Below are positions 26,148 through 34,814 of a stretch of DNA of 64,000 nucleotides, piece after piece. The notes under the pieces were generated by a model. That model worked only from the letters and a program-made list of their open reading frames with translations, had not been told where the DNA came from and did not search any database. Location: positions 124,001-188,000 of the forward strand of contig NZ_FLOC01000002.1 in the NCBI RefSeq assembly GCF_900089755.1, read 5' to 3'. The translations under genes were made by a program, and so were the position numbers. The first letter of the stretch is position 1. Each line of letters opens with the position of its first letter. Source of the DNA: Marinomonas aquimarina. Its GTDB lineage: Bacteria; Pseudomonadota; Gammaproteobacteria; Pseudomonadales; Marinomonadaceae.

Positions 26148-28130
26148 TTAAAAAGATACGTTAGCAAACATAAAGTAGCTCGTTTTCTTTTCCGTCACAT
26201 TATTGACTCGTATATAAGGCTCATTATCCAAACGAGCATTAGCACCTATACCAGCCGTCAAGGTCGTGGGGCCAGCCACCACACGATAGGTCAGCCATAA
26301 ACCCAACGCTTCGTAATCATAAGTAGCTACTTCCTTACCATAAATATAGCGAGTATTTATAGAAAAACTATCGTTTAAAGGCGTGCTGACAAACAAGGTA
26401 GTTACAAAAGGAGCCACGCTCTCTAGGATGTCATCGTTCTCTGATTGCGTATCTTGATAGGCAATGGTTGCACGCACCAAGATGTCTTTCGCAGAGCGCC
26501 AATCCAATTCCGCTTCCACCCCCTCAATGGTCGCACTCAGCCCTGTTTCAGGGGTCAACAGACCACCCTCTTCAAGCGCATCCACATATTTTTTATTGGA
26601 ACCGACCAAATCGCTCAACTCTTCACGGTATGCCGAGACATCAAAAGACAACCCGAGTGTCGGAATATTTTGATAATACCCCACTTCATAAGAGGTAATC
26701 TTTTCCGCGGGTACACCGGTTGCGATGGCAGGAATGGATCGCTCTCCATTAAACACATACGACCAGCTGGCCTTTTGATCGTACAAATCTGGCACGCGAT
26801 AGGCCTGCGAAACGTTAGCTCGAAGCGAGGACTGCTCGGTCAGCTTGTAGGTCGCCCCCAGCTGTGGCGAGCTGTAGTCACCAGTCATCTTGCTGTGCTC
26901 ATACATAACACCTGCGTTGATGATCAAAGGGTCCCATACTCGGTAACTTAGGTTACTCGAAGCACGCACCAATTCTTCTTTGTACTTGCCAGCAAAGTAG
27001 GTTTTTGAATGCACCTTATCCTGGCGATAAGAAACGGTGTTTACCAAACGATAGTCCGTGCTAGGCGTCCAAATACTTTGTAACTCAATATCATGACGCT
27101 GTTCATCTAGATCCGACACCAAATGGCCTTCGTAGATCTCAGCGTCCGGCAGACTCTGCGCAAACAGCTCATTCAATACTTGGCCATAAACGTCGACGTC
27201 ATGATCTTCAATACGCTCAGAATTGTCATAGTAGTATTGCGCTTTTAGAGTATGCCTTGGCGACTGTTCAAGCTCCCACCCCACTTTTATGTGTTCACGA
27301 TCTCGCTCTAGCTTAGGGCGCGTACCGCCATAACTGACCCCAGGTACTTCGTAAAACTCCACATCCGCATCGAGATTTGTTGCACCAATATCAATATCGA
27401 CTTTTTGGTCCTGATCTTCGTAAACCAAAAACATATTACCAGAGGTTTGAATATGGCCATCGTTGCGTGGTTCGCCATCGCCTTTGAATTCGTAGCCATC
27501 CACCGTGCCACGGGACGCCGACGCACGATAACTCCAATTTTCAGACAGGCCGCTGTATTGCCCATACACTCGACGATTACCTTGGTCATCGGAGGTCACA
27601 TAGACATCACTGCCTAAGGTATCCATTGGGCTGCGCGTAATAATGTTAATCACCGCTAAGAACGAGTTACTGCCATAGCTTGAGGCATTCGGGCCACGGT
27701 TCACTTCGACCCGTTCAACGTCTTCGATATTCAGTGCCAAACTTGGCCAATCCACTCGGGCATACACTGAACTGTATACTGAGCGGCCATTCACCAGCAC
27801 TTGTATACGACGAAAACGGTCCAGCTCAGTGCCGTGATAAGCGACGACTTTACGGTATGAATTCCAATAGGGCCCAACAAAAAAACCTGGCACGTAAAAC
27901 AGTAAGTCCTCGACATACTGCACATTTGAGCGTCGAATAAACTCACCCGATAACACCGACAGCGTCGAAGAAACTTCTACGCGCGGCTGTGCCACACGGG
28001 CAGGAGTCACCACGGCGGGAATGTCGCCATAGACGAGATTATCAAGACTCGCCAAAGAATCACGATAAGTGTCTGCTGCGGCCAAGCCAACATATGAGCT
28101 GACCAGTGCAGTCGTTACGAATCGAATCAT
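26148..28130 (-). CDS. TonB-dependent outer-membrane receptor
   Basis: Energy-coupled outer-membrane beta-barrel of about 660 residues; ligand unknown. A signal peptide (MIRFVTTALVSSYVGLAAAD) precedes a plug domain with SSTLSVLSGEFIRRSNVQYV, QVLVNGRSVYSS and the plug signature VERVEVNRGPNASSYGSNSF near residue 140. A long barrel ends in the aromatic SYFMFANVSF, with the terminal Phe recognised by the BAM machinery. I choose the ATG at 28130 because GAGG lies five bases upstream and a signal peptide follows; an upstream start at 28160 would overlap pheA. The GAGG includes part of the pheA stop codon, so expression is probably coupled to pheA. Plug features resemble vitamin-B12/siderophore receptors but do not fix the ligand. 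Confidence 0.88.
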   Translation of the reverse strand: MIRFVTTALVSSYVGLAAADTYRDSLASLDNLVYGDIPAVVTPARVAQPRVEVSSTLSVLSGEFIRRSNVQYVEDLLFYVPGFFVGPYWNSYRKVVAYHGTELDRFRRIQVLVNGRSVYSSVYARVDWPSLALNIEDVERVEVNRGPNASSYGSNSFLAVINIITRSPMDTLGSDVYVTSDDQGNRRVYGQYSGLSENWSYRASASRGTVDGYEFKGDGEPRNDGHIQTSGNMFLVYEDQDQKVDIDIGATNLDADVEFYEVPGVSYGGTRPKLERDREHIKVGWELEQSPRHTLKAQYYYDNSERIEDHDVDVYGQVLNELFAQSLPDAEIYEGHLVSDLDEQRHDIELQSIWTPSTDYRLVNTVSYRQDKVHSKTYFAGKYKEELVRASSNLSYRVWDPLIINAGVMYEHSKMTGDYSSPQLGATYKLTEQSSLRANVSQAYRVPDLYDQKASWSYVFNGERSIPAIATGVPAEKITSYEVGYYQNIPTLGLSFDVSAYREELSDLVGSNKKYVDALEEGGLLTPETGLSATIEGVEAELDWRSAKDILVRATIAYQDTQSENDDILESVAPFVTTLFVSTPLNDSFSINTRYIYGKEVATYDYEALGLWLTYRVVAGPTTLTAGIGANARLDNEPYIRVNNVTEKKTSYFMFANVSF

Positions 28131-28137
28131 ACAATCC

Positions 28138-29001
28138 TCAATTTCTGAAAGTATCCGCATAATATGTCCCTAATATGCGCACTTCCTCGGAAAAGAAACG
28201 GAGCTCCTCTAGCGCTGCCTGCATTGCTGGAGATTGAAAATGGGCTTCTACATCAACGTAGAATTGGGTCGCTGCAAATTGGCCATCAAGCATATAGCTT
28301 TCCAACTTCAGCATATTAATACCTTGGGTCGCAAAGCCACCCATGGCTTTATAAAGTGCGGCTGGAATATTGCGCACTTTAAACAAAAAAGAGGTGATGT
28401 AGCGCTGATCCGGCTCAAACATTGGCATCTTTTGCTGCTGCGCAAACACCAAGAAACGTGTGGTATTACCCTCCACATCATTAAAATGGGACTGCAATAT
28501 AGAAAGTCCATAGAGATCTGCTGCAAGCGATGAAGAAAGGACGGCCAAGCCAGGCTGTTTCGACTCTGCCAGATGCTTGGCGGCGCCCGCAGTGTCGTAC
28601 ATAGCAACAGGCGTTGCCGCTAGCTGTTTGATGTTACGATCGCACTGTGCCAGCGCCTGCGGGTGACTGCCCACCGTTTTGACATCCGCCAAGGTCATGT
28701 CAGGCGTACCAATCAAACAATGATTGACGGGTTCAAAATGCTCTTTCACCACATAGAGCTGTGTGCCTTTCAGCTCGCGATAAATTTCTTCCACTCGACC
28801 TGCAGTCGAGTTTTCAACGGGAATCATGGCATAATGGGCTTCGCCGTTTTCTACTTTCGCCAAGGCTTGGCTAAAGCTCGCGCAATTCACCATCTGCCAA
28901 TCAGGAAAACAATGCTTACACGCAAGATGTGAGTAAGCCCCAGGCTCACCTTGGTACGCAACAATATGATCGGCATTGATTGAAACGCCAGATTGGGCCA
29001 T
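28138..29001 (-). CDS. pheA: monofunctional prephenate dehydratase with ACT domain
   Basis: Converts prephenate to phenylpyruvate in phenylalanine synthesis. The 287-residue protein has the PDT domain (VAYQGEPGAYSHLACKHCFP, AMIPVENSTAGRVEEIYREL, EGNTTRFLVFA) and a C-terminal ACT regulatory domain. There is no N-terminal chorismate mutase, unlike the fused P-protein usual in gammaproteobacteria. The ACT motif reads LKLESYM rather than ESRP, and the end (ALEELRFFSEEVRILGTY) closely resembles alphaproteobacterial enzymes, suggesting a different lineage or transfer. It is first in a leftward set with the TonB receptor gene, seven bases upstream of it. Confidence 0.92.
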   Translation of the reverse strand: MAQSGVSINADHIVAYQGEPGAYSHLACKHCFPDWQMVNCASFSQALAKVENGEAHYAMIPVENSTAGRVEEIYRELKGTQLYVVKEHFEPVNHCLIGTPDMTLADVKTVGSHPQALAQCDRNIKQLAATPVAMYDTAGAAKHLAESKQPGLAVLSSSLAADLYGLSILQSHFNDVEGNTTRFLVFAQQQKMPMFEPDQRYITSFLFKVRNIPAALYKAMGGFATQGINMLKLESYMLDGQFAATQFYVDVEAHFQSPAMQAALEELRFFSEEVRILGTYYADTFRN

Positions 29002-29112
29002 GATTTACACCGTCTTTCTAACTTCGAAGATGCAAAACATTACCAATTTTTCGTGCCTTTCAACACTAAAATTGGCAACTAAAGCAAATATTTACCCAAT
29101 CAGTTAACTTTT

Positions 29113-29370
29113 ATGAAGCAAATATTTATCAAGTTCATTCGTTTTTACCAGTATTTGCTAAGCCCACTGCTGGGCAATAACTGTCGCTACTACCCAACCT
29201 GCTCGGCATATATGATTGAGGCAATTGAGCGATTTGGCGTGTTCAAAGGGGTTTGGCTAGGCTTGAAACGTCTGGGGCGCTGTCACCCTTTCCATGAAGG
29301 AGGGATTGATCCAGTCCCTGAGAAGAAATGCGACTCAGATTGCCATAAGCCGCATCATAAAGACTCTTAG
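29113..29370 (+). CDS. yidD: membrane protein insertion efficiency factor YidD
   Basis: Small amphipathic protein that assists YidC-mediated membrane insertion. The 85 residues contain the family signature [20 protein letters not shown] followed by [19 protein letters not shown], then [14 protein letters not shown], and a His/Cys-rich tail. In most gammaproteobacteria yidD lies between rnpA and yidC next to the origin; here it stands alone, divergent from pheA and tail-to-tail with the response-regulator gene, overlapping it by four bases. The ATG has no strong ribosome-binding site, although AT-rich sequence lies upstream. Confidence 0.93.
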   Translation: MKQIFIKFIRFYQYLLSPLLGNNCRYYPTCSAYMIEAIERFGVFKGVWLGLKRLGRCHPFHEGGIDPVPEKKCDSDCHKPHHKDS

Positions 29371-30008
29371 TTAAGCTGTAGGTTTAAATCACTGACCACC
29401 AACACCGCTTGGGTGCGATTATTAATGTTCAGCTTGCGGAAAATGGCGGTAATATGCGCTTTCACCGTGGCTTCAGAGATATTCAGCTCATAAGCAATTT
29501 GCTTGTTTAATAAACCTTCGTGCAGATAGCACAATACCTTGTATTGCTGGGGCGTCAACTCCGCCACACGCCGCTGCATATCTAAGTCTGGTGTTGGCTG
29601 TTGCGCCAATTGCTCAGACATTCCTGGCGGTAACCAAGTATCGCCATCGAGAATGGCTGAAATGGCTTCCAAATACAGCGCAGGCTCACTGGTTTTGGGG
29701 ATAAATCCCAATGCTCCGGCCTCGATGACATTGGCTACCACAGCCACGTCATCGCTGCCCGAAATCACCGCAATCGGAATATCAGGGAAATCGGAACGAA
29801 TACGTATTAATCCATATAAATCACCGCTTCCTGGCATATTTAGATCCAGAAGCAACAAATCCACATCAGGATTCGCTTTTAAGCTTCCTAATGTGGATTC
29901 TAGGTCATGTGATTCTTGGATCTCTACTTCACCGAGTTGATCGCGTAGCGCTCCCGTGAGAGCGCTGCGAAATAAAGGATGATCATCAGCGATAAGAAGT
30001 GAAATCAC
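29367..30008 (-). CDS. crbR: NarL/FixJ-family response regulator, probable CrbR
   Basis: DNA-binding response regulator, probably controlling acs and acetate uptake. The N-terminal receiver (about 1-120) has the Asp pair in IADDHPLF, the acceptor Asp in [14 protein letters not shown] near residue 55, and the Lys in GFIPKTSE near residue 105. The C-terminal LuxR-type helix-turn-helix (about 145-205) reads [20 protein letters not shown] then [15 protein letters not shown]. The GTG start has AAGGAAA about five bases upstream. It lies 27 bases downstream of acs on the same strand. In Vibrio and Pseudomonas the CrbS/CrbR (MxtR/ErdR) pair controls acs; a matching CrbS-like kinase is present at 61.7 kb. 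The CrbR name is therefore inference from context and fold. Confidence 0.85.
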   Translation of the reverse strand: MISLLIADDHPLFRSALTGALRDQLGEVEIQESHDLESTLGSLKANPDVDLLLLDLNMPGSGDLYGLIRIRSDFPDIPIAVISGSDDVAVVANVIEAGALGFIPKTSEPALYLEAISAILDGDTWLPPGMSEQLAQQPTPDLDMQRRVAELTPQQYKVLCYLHEGLLNKQIAYELNISEATVKAHITAIFRKLNINNRTQAVLVVSDLNLQLN

Positions 30009-30035
30009 TAGGTTTCCTTAGCATGAACGTATGGT

Positions 30036-31994
30036 TTACTTATTTAACCTGTTATCGATCAAATCATCAACCACACTTGGATCTGCTAAGGTACTTGTAT
30101 CACCTAATGCATCATGTTCATTAGCCGCAATCTTGCGCAGAATGCGTCGCATGATCTTGCCTGAACGAGTTTTTGGTAAACCAGTTGTCGCCCAGTGAAC
30201 GAGGTCTGGGGTTGCAATTGGGCCCACTTCTTGACGCACCATCATTTTCACTGACTTAGTCAGCTCTTCATCCGGCTCAACGCCCGCAACCGGAATGATG
30301 TAAACGTAAATGCCCTGACCTTTTAGATCATGTGGGTAACCCACTACTGCCGCTTCTGCAACCGATGGGTGTGCGACCAAGGCACTCTCAATTTCAGCGG
30401 TACCTAGACGGTGACCGGATACGTTTAACACGTCGTCCATACGACCAGTGATCCAGTATGCGCCATCGGCATCGCGACGTGCACCGTCACCGGTAAAGTA
30501 CTTGCCTTCAAAGGTGCTGAAGTAAGTTTGTTCAAAGCGTTCATGGTCGCCGTATACGGTACGCGACTGGCCTGGCCAAGAATCTAGAATCACTAGACCG
30601 CCTTCCACTTCAACGCCCGTCTCAGTAATCATGTTGCCTTCGGCATCCACTAAAGCTGGCTGAACACCAAACAATGGGGCAGTACAGGATCCTGGTTTTG
30701 GATTGGTTTCTGTCACACGTGGCGTCATCATCAGACCGCCCGTCTCTGTCTGCCACCAAGTATCAACAATTGGACACTGACCGTTACCAATGTTCTTGTG
30801 ATACCAAACCCAAGCTTCAGGGTTGATCGGCTCACCGACACTGCCTAGCACACGCAGAGAATCACGTTTACTGGAAGCGATTGGTTCATCACCCTTCGCC
30901 ATCAAGGCACGAATCGCCGTTGGCGCTGTGTACAACTGAGTGACCTGGAATTTATCCACCACACGACCAATACGGCCAGAGTCAGGGTACGTTGGTACGC
31001 CTTCAAACAGCACGCTGGTCACACCATTCGCTAATGGACCATACACCATATAGCTGTGGCCGGTGATCCAACCCACGTCCGCAGCACACCAGTAAACATC
31101 GTCTGGTTTTATATCGAAGACCAATTCATGGGTGAGTGAAGCGTAGACTAGGTAACCACCGGTGGTGTGTACCACACCTTTTGGCTTACCAGTGGAACCG
31201 GACGTGTAGAGGATGAAAAGTGGATCTTCTGCGTTCATCGGCTCAGGCGCAGCTTCTGTACTTTCGACTGCTGCCAGCTCAGCCCAATCTAAATCACGGC
31301 CATCTACCCACTTCACATCAGCGTTGGTGTAGCGGTATACCACGACCTTTTCCACCGATGGACAAGCGTTATTCTCAAGCGCTTTATCGACGTTATTTTT
31401 CAGAGGCACTAGGTTGCCAGCACGCTTACCTTGGTCGGCCGTCAACACCAATTTCACGGAACAGTCATTAAGACGGTCAGCAATCGCTGACGCAGAGAAG
31501 CCGCCAAAGATAACACTGTGGATCGCACCGACACGGGCACAAGCCAGCATAGCGTAGGCTGCTTGTGGAATCATTGGCATGTAAATAGCAACGCGATCGC
31601 CTTTTTGTACGCCTTGTTTGCGCAGTACGTTGGCGAGACGGCCCACTTCATCATGCAGCTCTTGGTAGGTCACGATACTGTCATGGCCTTCCACATCACC
31701 TTCGACATAGAACGCCACTTTATCGGCTTTCTCCGGTAGGTGACGATCAATACAGTTGTATGCCGCGTTTAGCTCACCGTCTTCATACCATTTAATGCTG
31801 ACATTGCCACGCTCAAAGCTAGTGTTCTTTACTTTGGTGTAAGGTTTTGACCAAGCCAAACGTAGACCTTCTTTGCCCCAAAATGCATCTGGGTCAGTGA
31901 TCGACTCTTGGTAACGTTGTTCAAATTCGGCTTGGCTAACATTGGCATTGGAGTAGGTGTAATCCATCTGCTCCGTGTATTCTGAATGTGACAT
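30036..31994 (-). CDS. acs: acetyl-CoA synthetase (AMP-forming)
   Basis: Activates acetate to acetyl-CoA via acetyl-AMP, allowing acetate scavenging. The 652-residue length is typical. Visible are the AMP-binding P-loop [20 protein letters not shown] near residue 265, [10 protein letters not shown] near residue 415, the [20 protein letters not shown] hinge region near residue 500, and the C-terminal [11 protein letters not shown] with the catalytic Lys that is reversibly acetylated in the family. GGAG lies six bases before the ATG. crbR follows on the same strand. The leader contains a GACTAAAGT motif shared with the acetate-transporter-like operon at 56.6 kb. Confidence 0.97.
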   Translation of the reverse strand: MSHSEYTEQMDYTYSNANVSQAEFEQRYQESITDPDAFWGKEGLRLAWSKPYTKVKNTSFERGNVSIKWYEDGELNAAYNCIDRHLPEKADKVAFYVEGDVEGHDSIVTYQELHDEVGRLANVLRKQGVQKGDRVAIYMPMIPQAAYAMLACARVGAIHSVIFGGFSASAIADRLNDCSVKLVLTADQGKRAGNLVPLKNNVDKALENNACPSVEKVVVYRYTNADVKWVDGRDLDWAELAAVESTEAAPEPMNAEDPLFILYTSGSTGKPKGVVHTTGGYLVYASLTHELVFDIKPDDVYWCAADVGWITGHSYMVYGPLANGVTSVLFEGVPTYPDSGRIGRVVDKFQVTQLYTAPTAIRALMAKGDEPIASSKRDSLRVLGSVGEPINPEAWVWYHKNIGNGQCPIVDTWWQTETGGLMMTPRVTETNPKPGSCTAPLFGVQPALVDAEGNMITETGVEVEGGLVILDSWPGQSRTVYGDHERFEQTYFSTFEGKYFTGDGARRDADGAYWITGRMDDVLNVSGHRLGTAEIESALVAHPSVAEAAVVGYPHDLKGQGIYVYIIPVAGVEPDEELTKSVKMMVRQEVGPIATPDLVHWATTGLPKTRSGKIMRRILRKIAANEHDALGDTSTLADPSVVDDLIDNRLNK

Positions 31995-32043
31995 GACTCG
32001 CTCCGTTGTTATTTTTTATAAGGATGCTGAAACTTACTATATC

Positions 32044-32061
32044 GCCTGCTTAGAGACAGGC
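32044..32061. promoter_or_regulatory. short inverted repeat in the acs leader
   Basis: GCCTG (32044-32048) and CAGGC (32057-32061) flank eight bases, about 50 bases before the acs start. It may be an operator half-site pair or a weak RNA hairpin; it is listed because it sits between the shared GACTAAAGT motif and the start codon. Confidence 0.3.
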
Positions 32062-32067
32062 TATCCC

Positions 32068-32076
32068 ACTTTAGTC
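32068..32076 (-). promoter_or_regulatory. candidate CrbR-type operator upstream of acs
   Basis: On the acs strand this reads GACTAAAGT, 74-82 bases before the start codon. The same nine bases occur in the same orientation 68-76 bases before the DUF4212/symporter operon. A role in CrbR binding is inferred only from this sharing. Confidence 0.35.
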
Positions 32077-32093
32077 TAACTCTCTGATAACAC

Positions 32094-32837
32094 TCAGTTA
32101 TCAAATGTGCCGGCGTATAAGAAAAATGGTAAACGCGCAGGGACCTTCTCTAGAGGATCTTTCCAGACATACTCAATTTCCTTTTCTGCTTCTTGAATCA
32201 TGAAGTCGCCATGCTGCTCCATCATAATTTGTGAAGCCGACCAAGAGCGCATAAAGGCAAACGCTTGTGACATGGTCCAATGACACTCCAATTCGAATGT
32301 TGGCGTTTCAATGGCCCTGAATGGAAACTCAACAGCGCTGTACTGACCACGCAGCAATGCCGTTTTTTCTGGCCAAAATGGCTGCAAGATCGGCAGCATA
32401 TGCTCTTTAATCGCTTGGTCTAAAACGTTATCGAACTGAACCCAGTTATAACCCCAAATAAACAACTTCCCTTCAGGCTTTAATACACGACGCACTTCCG
32501 CCCAAAAGTTGTCTAGGTCAAACCAATGTAAGGCGTGAGCCACACACACAGCATCAAAGTAATCATCTGGAAAGTTGGTATGCTCTGAAGGCTGTACCGA
32601 ATAATTGACCTTGCGATGTGGCGTTGCTTTGGCTATTTGCGCCTCGGAAATATCCGTGGCTTCGACGTGATCAAAGTACGCTGCCAAATCAATCGAGGCT
32701 TGTCCTGTACCACAGGCACAATCCCAAACTCGCTCGGTTTGTTTGACTTGGTGACTCAGCCAGTAATACAGCTCTGGTGGGTACGTTGGCCTAACACGAG
32801 AATAATTGGCCGCCGAGGAGGGATCGAAAGTACGCAT
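32094..32837 (-). CDS. class I SAM-dependent methyltransferase
   Basis: Cytoplasmic methyltransferase of 247 residues, substrate unknown. The SAM-binding motif I is ERVWDCACGTGQASIDLA near residue 37, motif II holds VEATDISEAQI near residue 56, and the UbiE/Methyltransf_11-type FPDDYFDAVCVAHALHWFDL lies near residue 90, followed by RVLKPEGKLFIWGYN. The opening TFDPSSAANYSRVRPTYPPE is typical of this broad family, which includes trans-aconitate-methyltransferase-like and Crg1-like enzymes. GGAAGAG lies just before the ATG. It is 36 bases downstream of the HAD phosphatase gene on the same strand, so the pair probably forms an operon that ends before acs. Confidence 0.87.
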   Translation of the reverse strand: MRTFDPSSAANYSRVRPTYPPELYYWLSHQVKQTERVWDCACGTGQASIDLAAYFDHVEATDISEAQIAKATPHRKVNYSVQPSEHTNFPDDYFDAVCVAHALHWFDLDNFWAEVRRVLKPEGKLFIWGYNWVQFDNVLDQAIKEHMLPILQPFWPEKTALLRGQYSAVEFPFRAIETPTFELECHWTMSQAFAFMRSWSASQIMMEQHGDFMIQEAEKEIEYVWKDPLEKVPARLPFFLYAGTFDN

Positions 32838-32873
32838 ATCTCTTCCAAATTGATTTGTACAAAAGATTAGTAT

Positions 32874-33488
32874 CTACCTAATTACCCCATATGTATAAAG
32901 GATTTCGCGCGCACATGCGATACCTTTGACCTGCTCCGCCTGTATCCCTTTTGTAAGCGCCCCTTCGACATTGATTAGGTTATCGTCCAAAAACAGGATT
33001 TTATTGGGTTCAACAGCTAACTCCTTGACCACATAGTCAAATACTGCCAAATCGGGTTTCACCAAACCCATTTGATGGGAAGCAAAGTAACTGTGGAAAA
33101 GACCAGACAAGCCCATTTCATCCATTAACCGTGCCCAATGGGCATCATTGGTATTAGACAGCACGGCACGGTGATAATGAGACGGAATGCTTTGCACGAG
33201 CTCGATTGCGCCATCAAACAAGCCTTTTGGCCAATTGATAAAGTTATCCGTAAACGATTGCTGATCTACATTGCTATCCGTTTCGGCTAATAAACGCTCA
33301 ACAAAGACTGGCAACGGAATTTGGCCGCTGTCGAAGGCCTTGACCGATGGTGACTCTAACCACATTTCCCATAATTGAGCCTCACTGCCAACTTCGACTT
33401 GGAACACCTTAGCGAAGTCTGCTTGTGAACCTAAGTCGACCAGCACATTGCCTAGATCGAATAACACCACCTCAATCATTTTAATCAT
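32874..33488 (-). CDS. HAD-family phosphatase, YihX-like
   Basis: Predicted cytoplasmic phosphatase of 204 residues. Motif I is FDLGNVLVDL, where the second Asp of the usual DxD is Gly, as in E. coli YihX (alpha-D-glucose-1-phosphatase). Motif II is AVLSNTNDAHW near residue 110, motif III has Lys in GLVKPDLAVFDYV near residue 144, and motif IV is ILFLDDNLINVEGA near residue 166. YihX releases glucose from glucose-1-phosphate during glycogen turnover, which would fit the glycogen genes at 40-47 kb, but substrate cannot be read from the sequence. Start may also be the Met three codons later (33479). Confidence 0.85.
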   Translation of the reverse strand: MIKMIEVVLFDLGNVLVDLGSQADFAKVFQVEVGSEAQLWEMWLESPSVKAFDSGQIPLPVFVERLLAETDSNVDQQSFTDNFINWPKGLFDGAIELVQSIPSHYHRAVLSNTNDAHWARLMDEMGLSGLFHSYFASHQMGLVKPDLAVFDYVVKELAVEPNKILFLDDNLINVEGALTKGIQAEQVKGIACAREILYTYGVIR

Positions 33489-33708
33489 TCACTCTAAATA
33501 ATTGATAAAAATCAAACTTACCATTTAATACAAAAAACCTGTACGGCTATTGAAAGTTCTTCTTATAACATTAACACTGATGTTAACTTTACCGTTTCAT
33601 GTTTCCGGCAAGCTTGCTAAGGACACTTTAGGAAAAGTTAATTACCTAAAGCTCACGAAATACGTGCCGCTAAAAGATTTGTGTAATTACATTTTAAAAG
33701 GAATGCAC

Positions 33709-34326
33709 ATGAACAAACTTCTTAAACTTTCAAGCTTGGCTGCCTTGGTAGCCCTATCTGGTAACTACGCCTTGGCTGAAACGGCTACAGGTAATGCTTC
33801 GGTTACCGTATCCAATGCTTTTACTTTGGAAGAAACCACTCCCTTAAGTTTTGGTACCATTCGAGCTCAAGTGGGTAGTATACCGAGCTCAGACGAAGCA
33901 GCTTATAGCGAGCTTAGTTTGCCAGCAGATGGCTCTAACGCAACCGTCACTAACACAGCAAGTACTGGCGATGGCACAGCATCCAGCATTAACATTATTG
34001 ATCCTGGTACGCCAGGGACATTTAGTGTATCTGGGGCTGCACCGAATCAAGTTTTAGTGATTACACCGCCAGGAGCTTTTGATCTAACCACCACTACTGG
34101 CGGCGCAGTATTTGAAGTTTCCATTGCGGAAGCAGATATTCGAATTACATCAGGGGCCAATGCAAACCGCACTTACTCAAGTGGCACTAACGACTTAATT
34201 ACAGATGACTCTGGTAGTGTGACATTTGATGTAGGTGGCACATTATCTACTGACACAGATGGTAATGCTACTAACTACCGTGATGTCACCTACAGTGGCA
34301 CCTATACAATGACCGTAGAGTACTAA
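33709..34326 (+). CDS. exported DUF4402 domain protein, probable fibre subunit
   Basis: A 205-residue secreted protein. The start at 33709 has AAAAGGA upstream and gives a clean signal peptide (MNKLLKLSSLAALVALSGNYALA). The mature part is an all-beta DUF4402 domain: it opens TGNASVTVSNAFTLEETTPL, is rich in Gly, Ser and Thr, contains SGSVTFDVGGTLST, and ends TYTMTVEY. The terminal tyrosine on an alternating hydrophobic strand resembles the C-terminal strand by which chaperone-usher subunits bind their chaperone. It has no Cys. Three genes follow with 6-12-base gaps: a second DUF4402 protein, a PapD-like chaperone and an usher-like protein. A fibre or adhesin subunit is inferred. Confidence 0.8.
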   Translation: MNKLLKLSSLAALVALSGNYALAETATGNASVTVSNAFTLEETTPLSFGTIRAQVGSIPSSDEAAYSELSLPADGSNATVTNTASTGDGTASSINIIDPGTPGTFSVSGAAPNQVLVITPPGAFDLTTTTGGAVFEVSIAEADIRITSGANANRTYSSGTNDLITDDSGSVTFDVGGTLSTDTDGNATNYRDVTYSGTYTMTVEY

Positions 34327-34334
34327 CATCAAGA

Positions 34335-34808
34335 ATGACACGAGCCAAGCTAAGAAAATTAACTTTACTTTTGCCACTAATGCTTCATCTGAGCACTTGT
34401 TTTGCAGATATAGAAGAAGTTACCCCCTTAAGTTTTGGCTCAATTGTTGTTTTGTCAAATGATTCAGTTGAAAGCATCTCAATTAATCACAATGGCATCG
34501 TTAGCTCTACTCAAGCAATAATGACGGTCACTCCCCCCACTGTGGGGGAGTTCCTTCTATCAAATTTCCCACTCAATCAGAGACTCTTTCTCTCGGCACA
34601 AAGCATTCAATCAACAACTAATAGCGCCGTTTACTCCACGGAACAATTTGTTATGTCCAATGTCGATGTTCCTAATGTTATTTTCACAGATGGAAATGGA
34701 AATGCTCAAGTTAATGTAGGCGGAACCCTTAGCACTTCAGGGTCTGGAAATAAGTCGTTTGTTGATACTGCCTACCACATTAGATTCCAACTGAGTGTAG
34801 ATTATTAA
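34335..34808 (+). CDS. second exported DUF4402-type protein
   Basis: A 157-residue paralogue of the preceding protein with a signal peptide ending HLSTCFAD. It shares the start of the domain (EEVTPLSFGSIVV versus EETTPLSFGTIRA) and the VNVGGTLSTSGSGN block, and also ends in an alternating strand with a terminal Tyr (RFQLSVDY). It is shorter, lacking about 25 residues of the Gly/Thr-rich central part. It starts eight bases after the first DUF4402 gene and six bases before the chaperone gene. A minor or capping subunit is a reasonable guess. It has lower GC than neighbouring housekeeping genes. Confidence 0.75.
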   Translation: MTRAKLRKLTLLLPLMLHLSTCFADIEEVTPLSFGSIVVLSNDSVESISINHNGIVSSTQAIMTVTPPTVGEFLLSNFPLNQRLFLSAQSIQSTTNSAVYSTEQFVMSNVDVPNVIFTDGNGNAQVNVGGTLSTSGSGNKSFVDTAYHIRFQLSVDY

Positions 34809-34814
34809 AAAGCC

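Noticed and set aside
33550..33708. An in-frame 53-codon extension of the first DUF4402 gene starting at TTG, whose first residues look like a signal peptide (MKVLLITLTLMLTLPF).
   Set aside because: The TTG has no ribosome-binding site, the extension would place a second complete signal peptide in the middle of the protein, and the ATG at 33709 has AAAAGGA at good distance. I treat the region as leader; it also holds a TTAACA/TGTTAA repeat.
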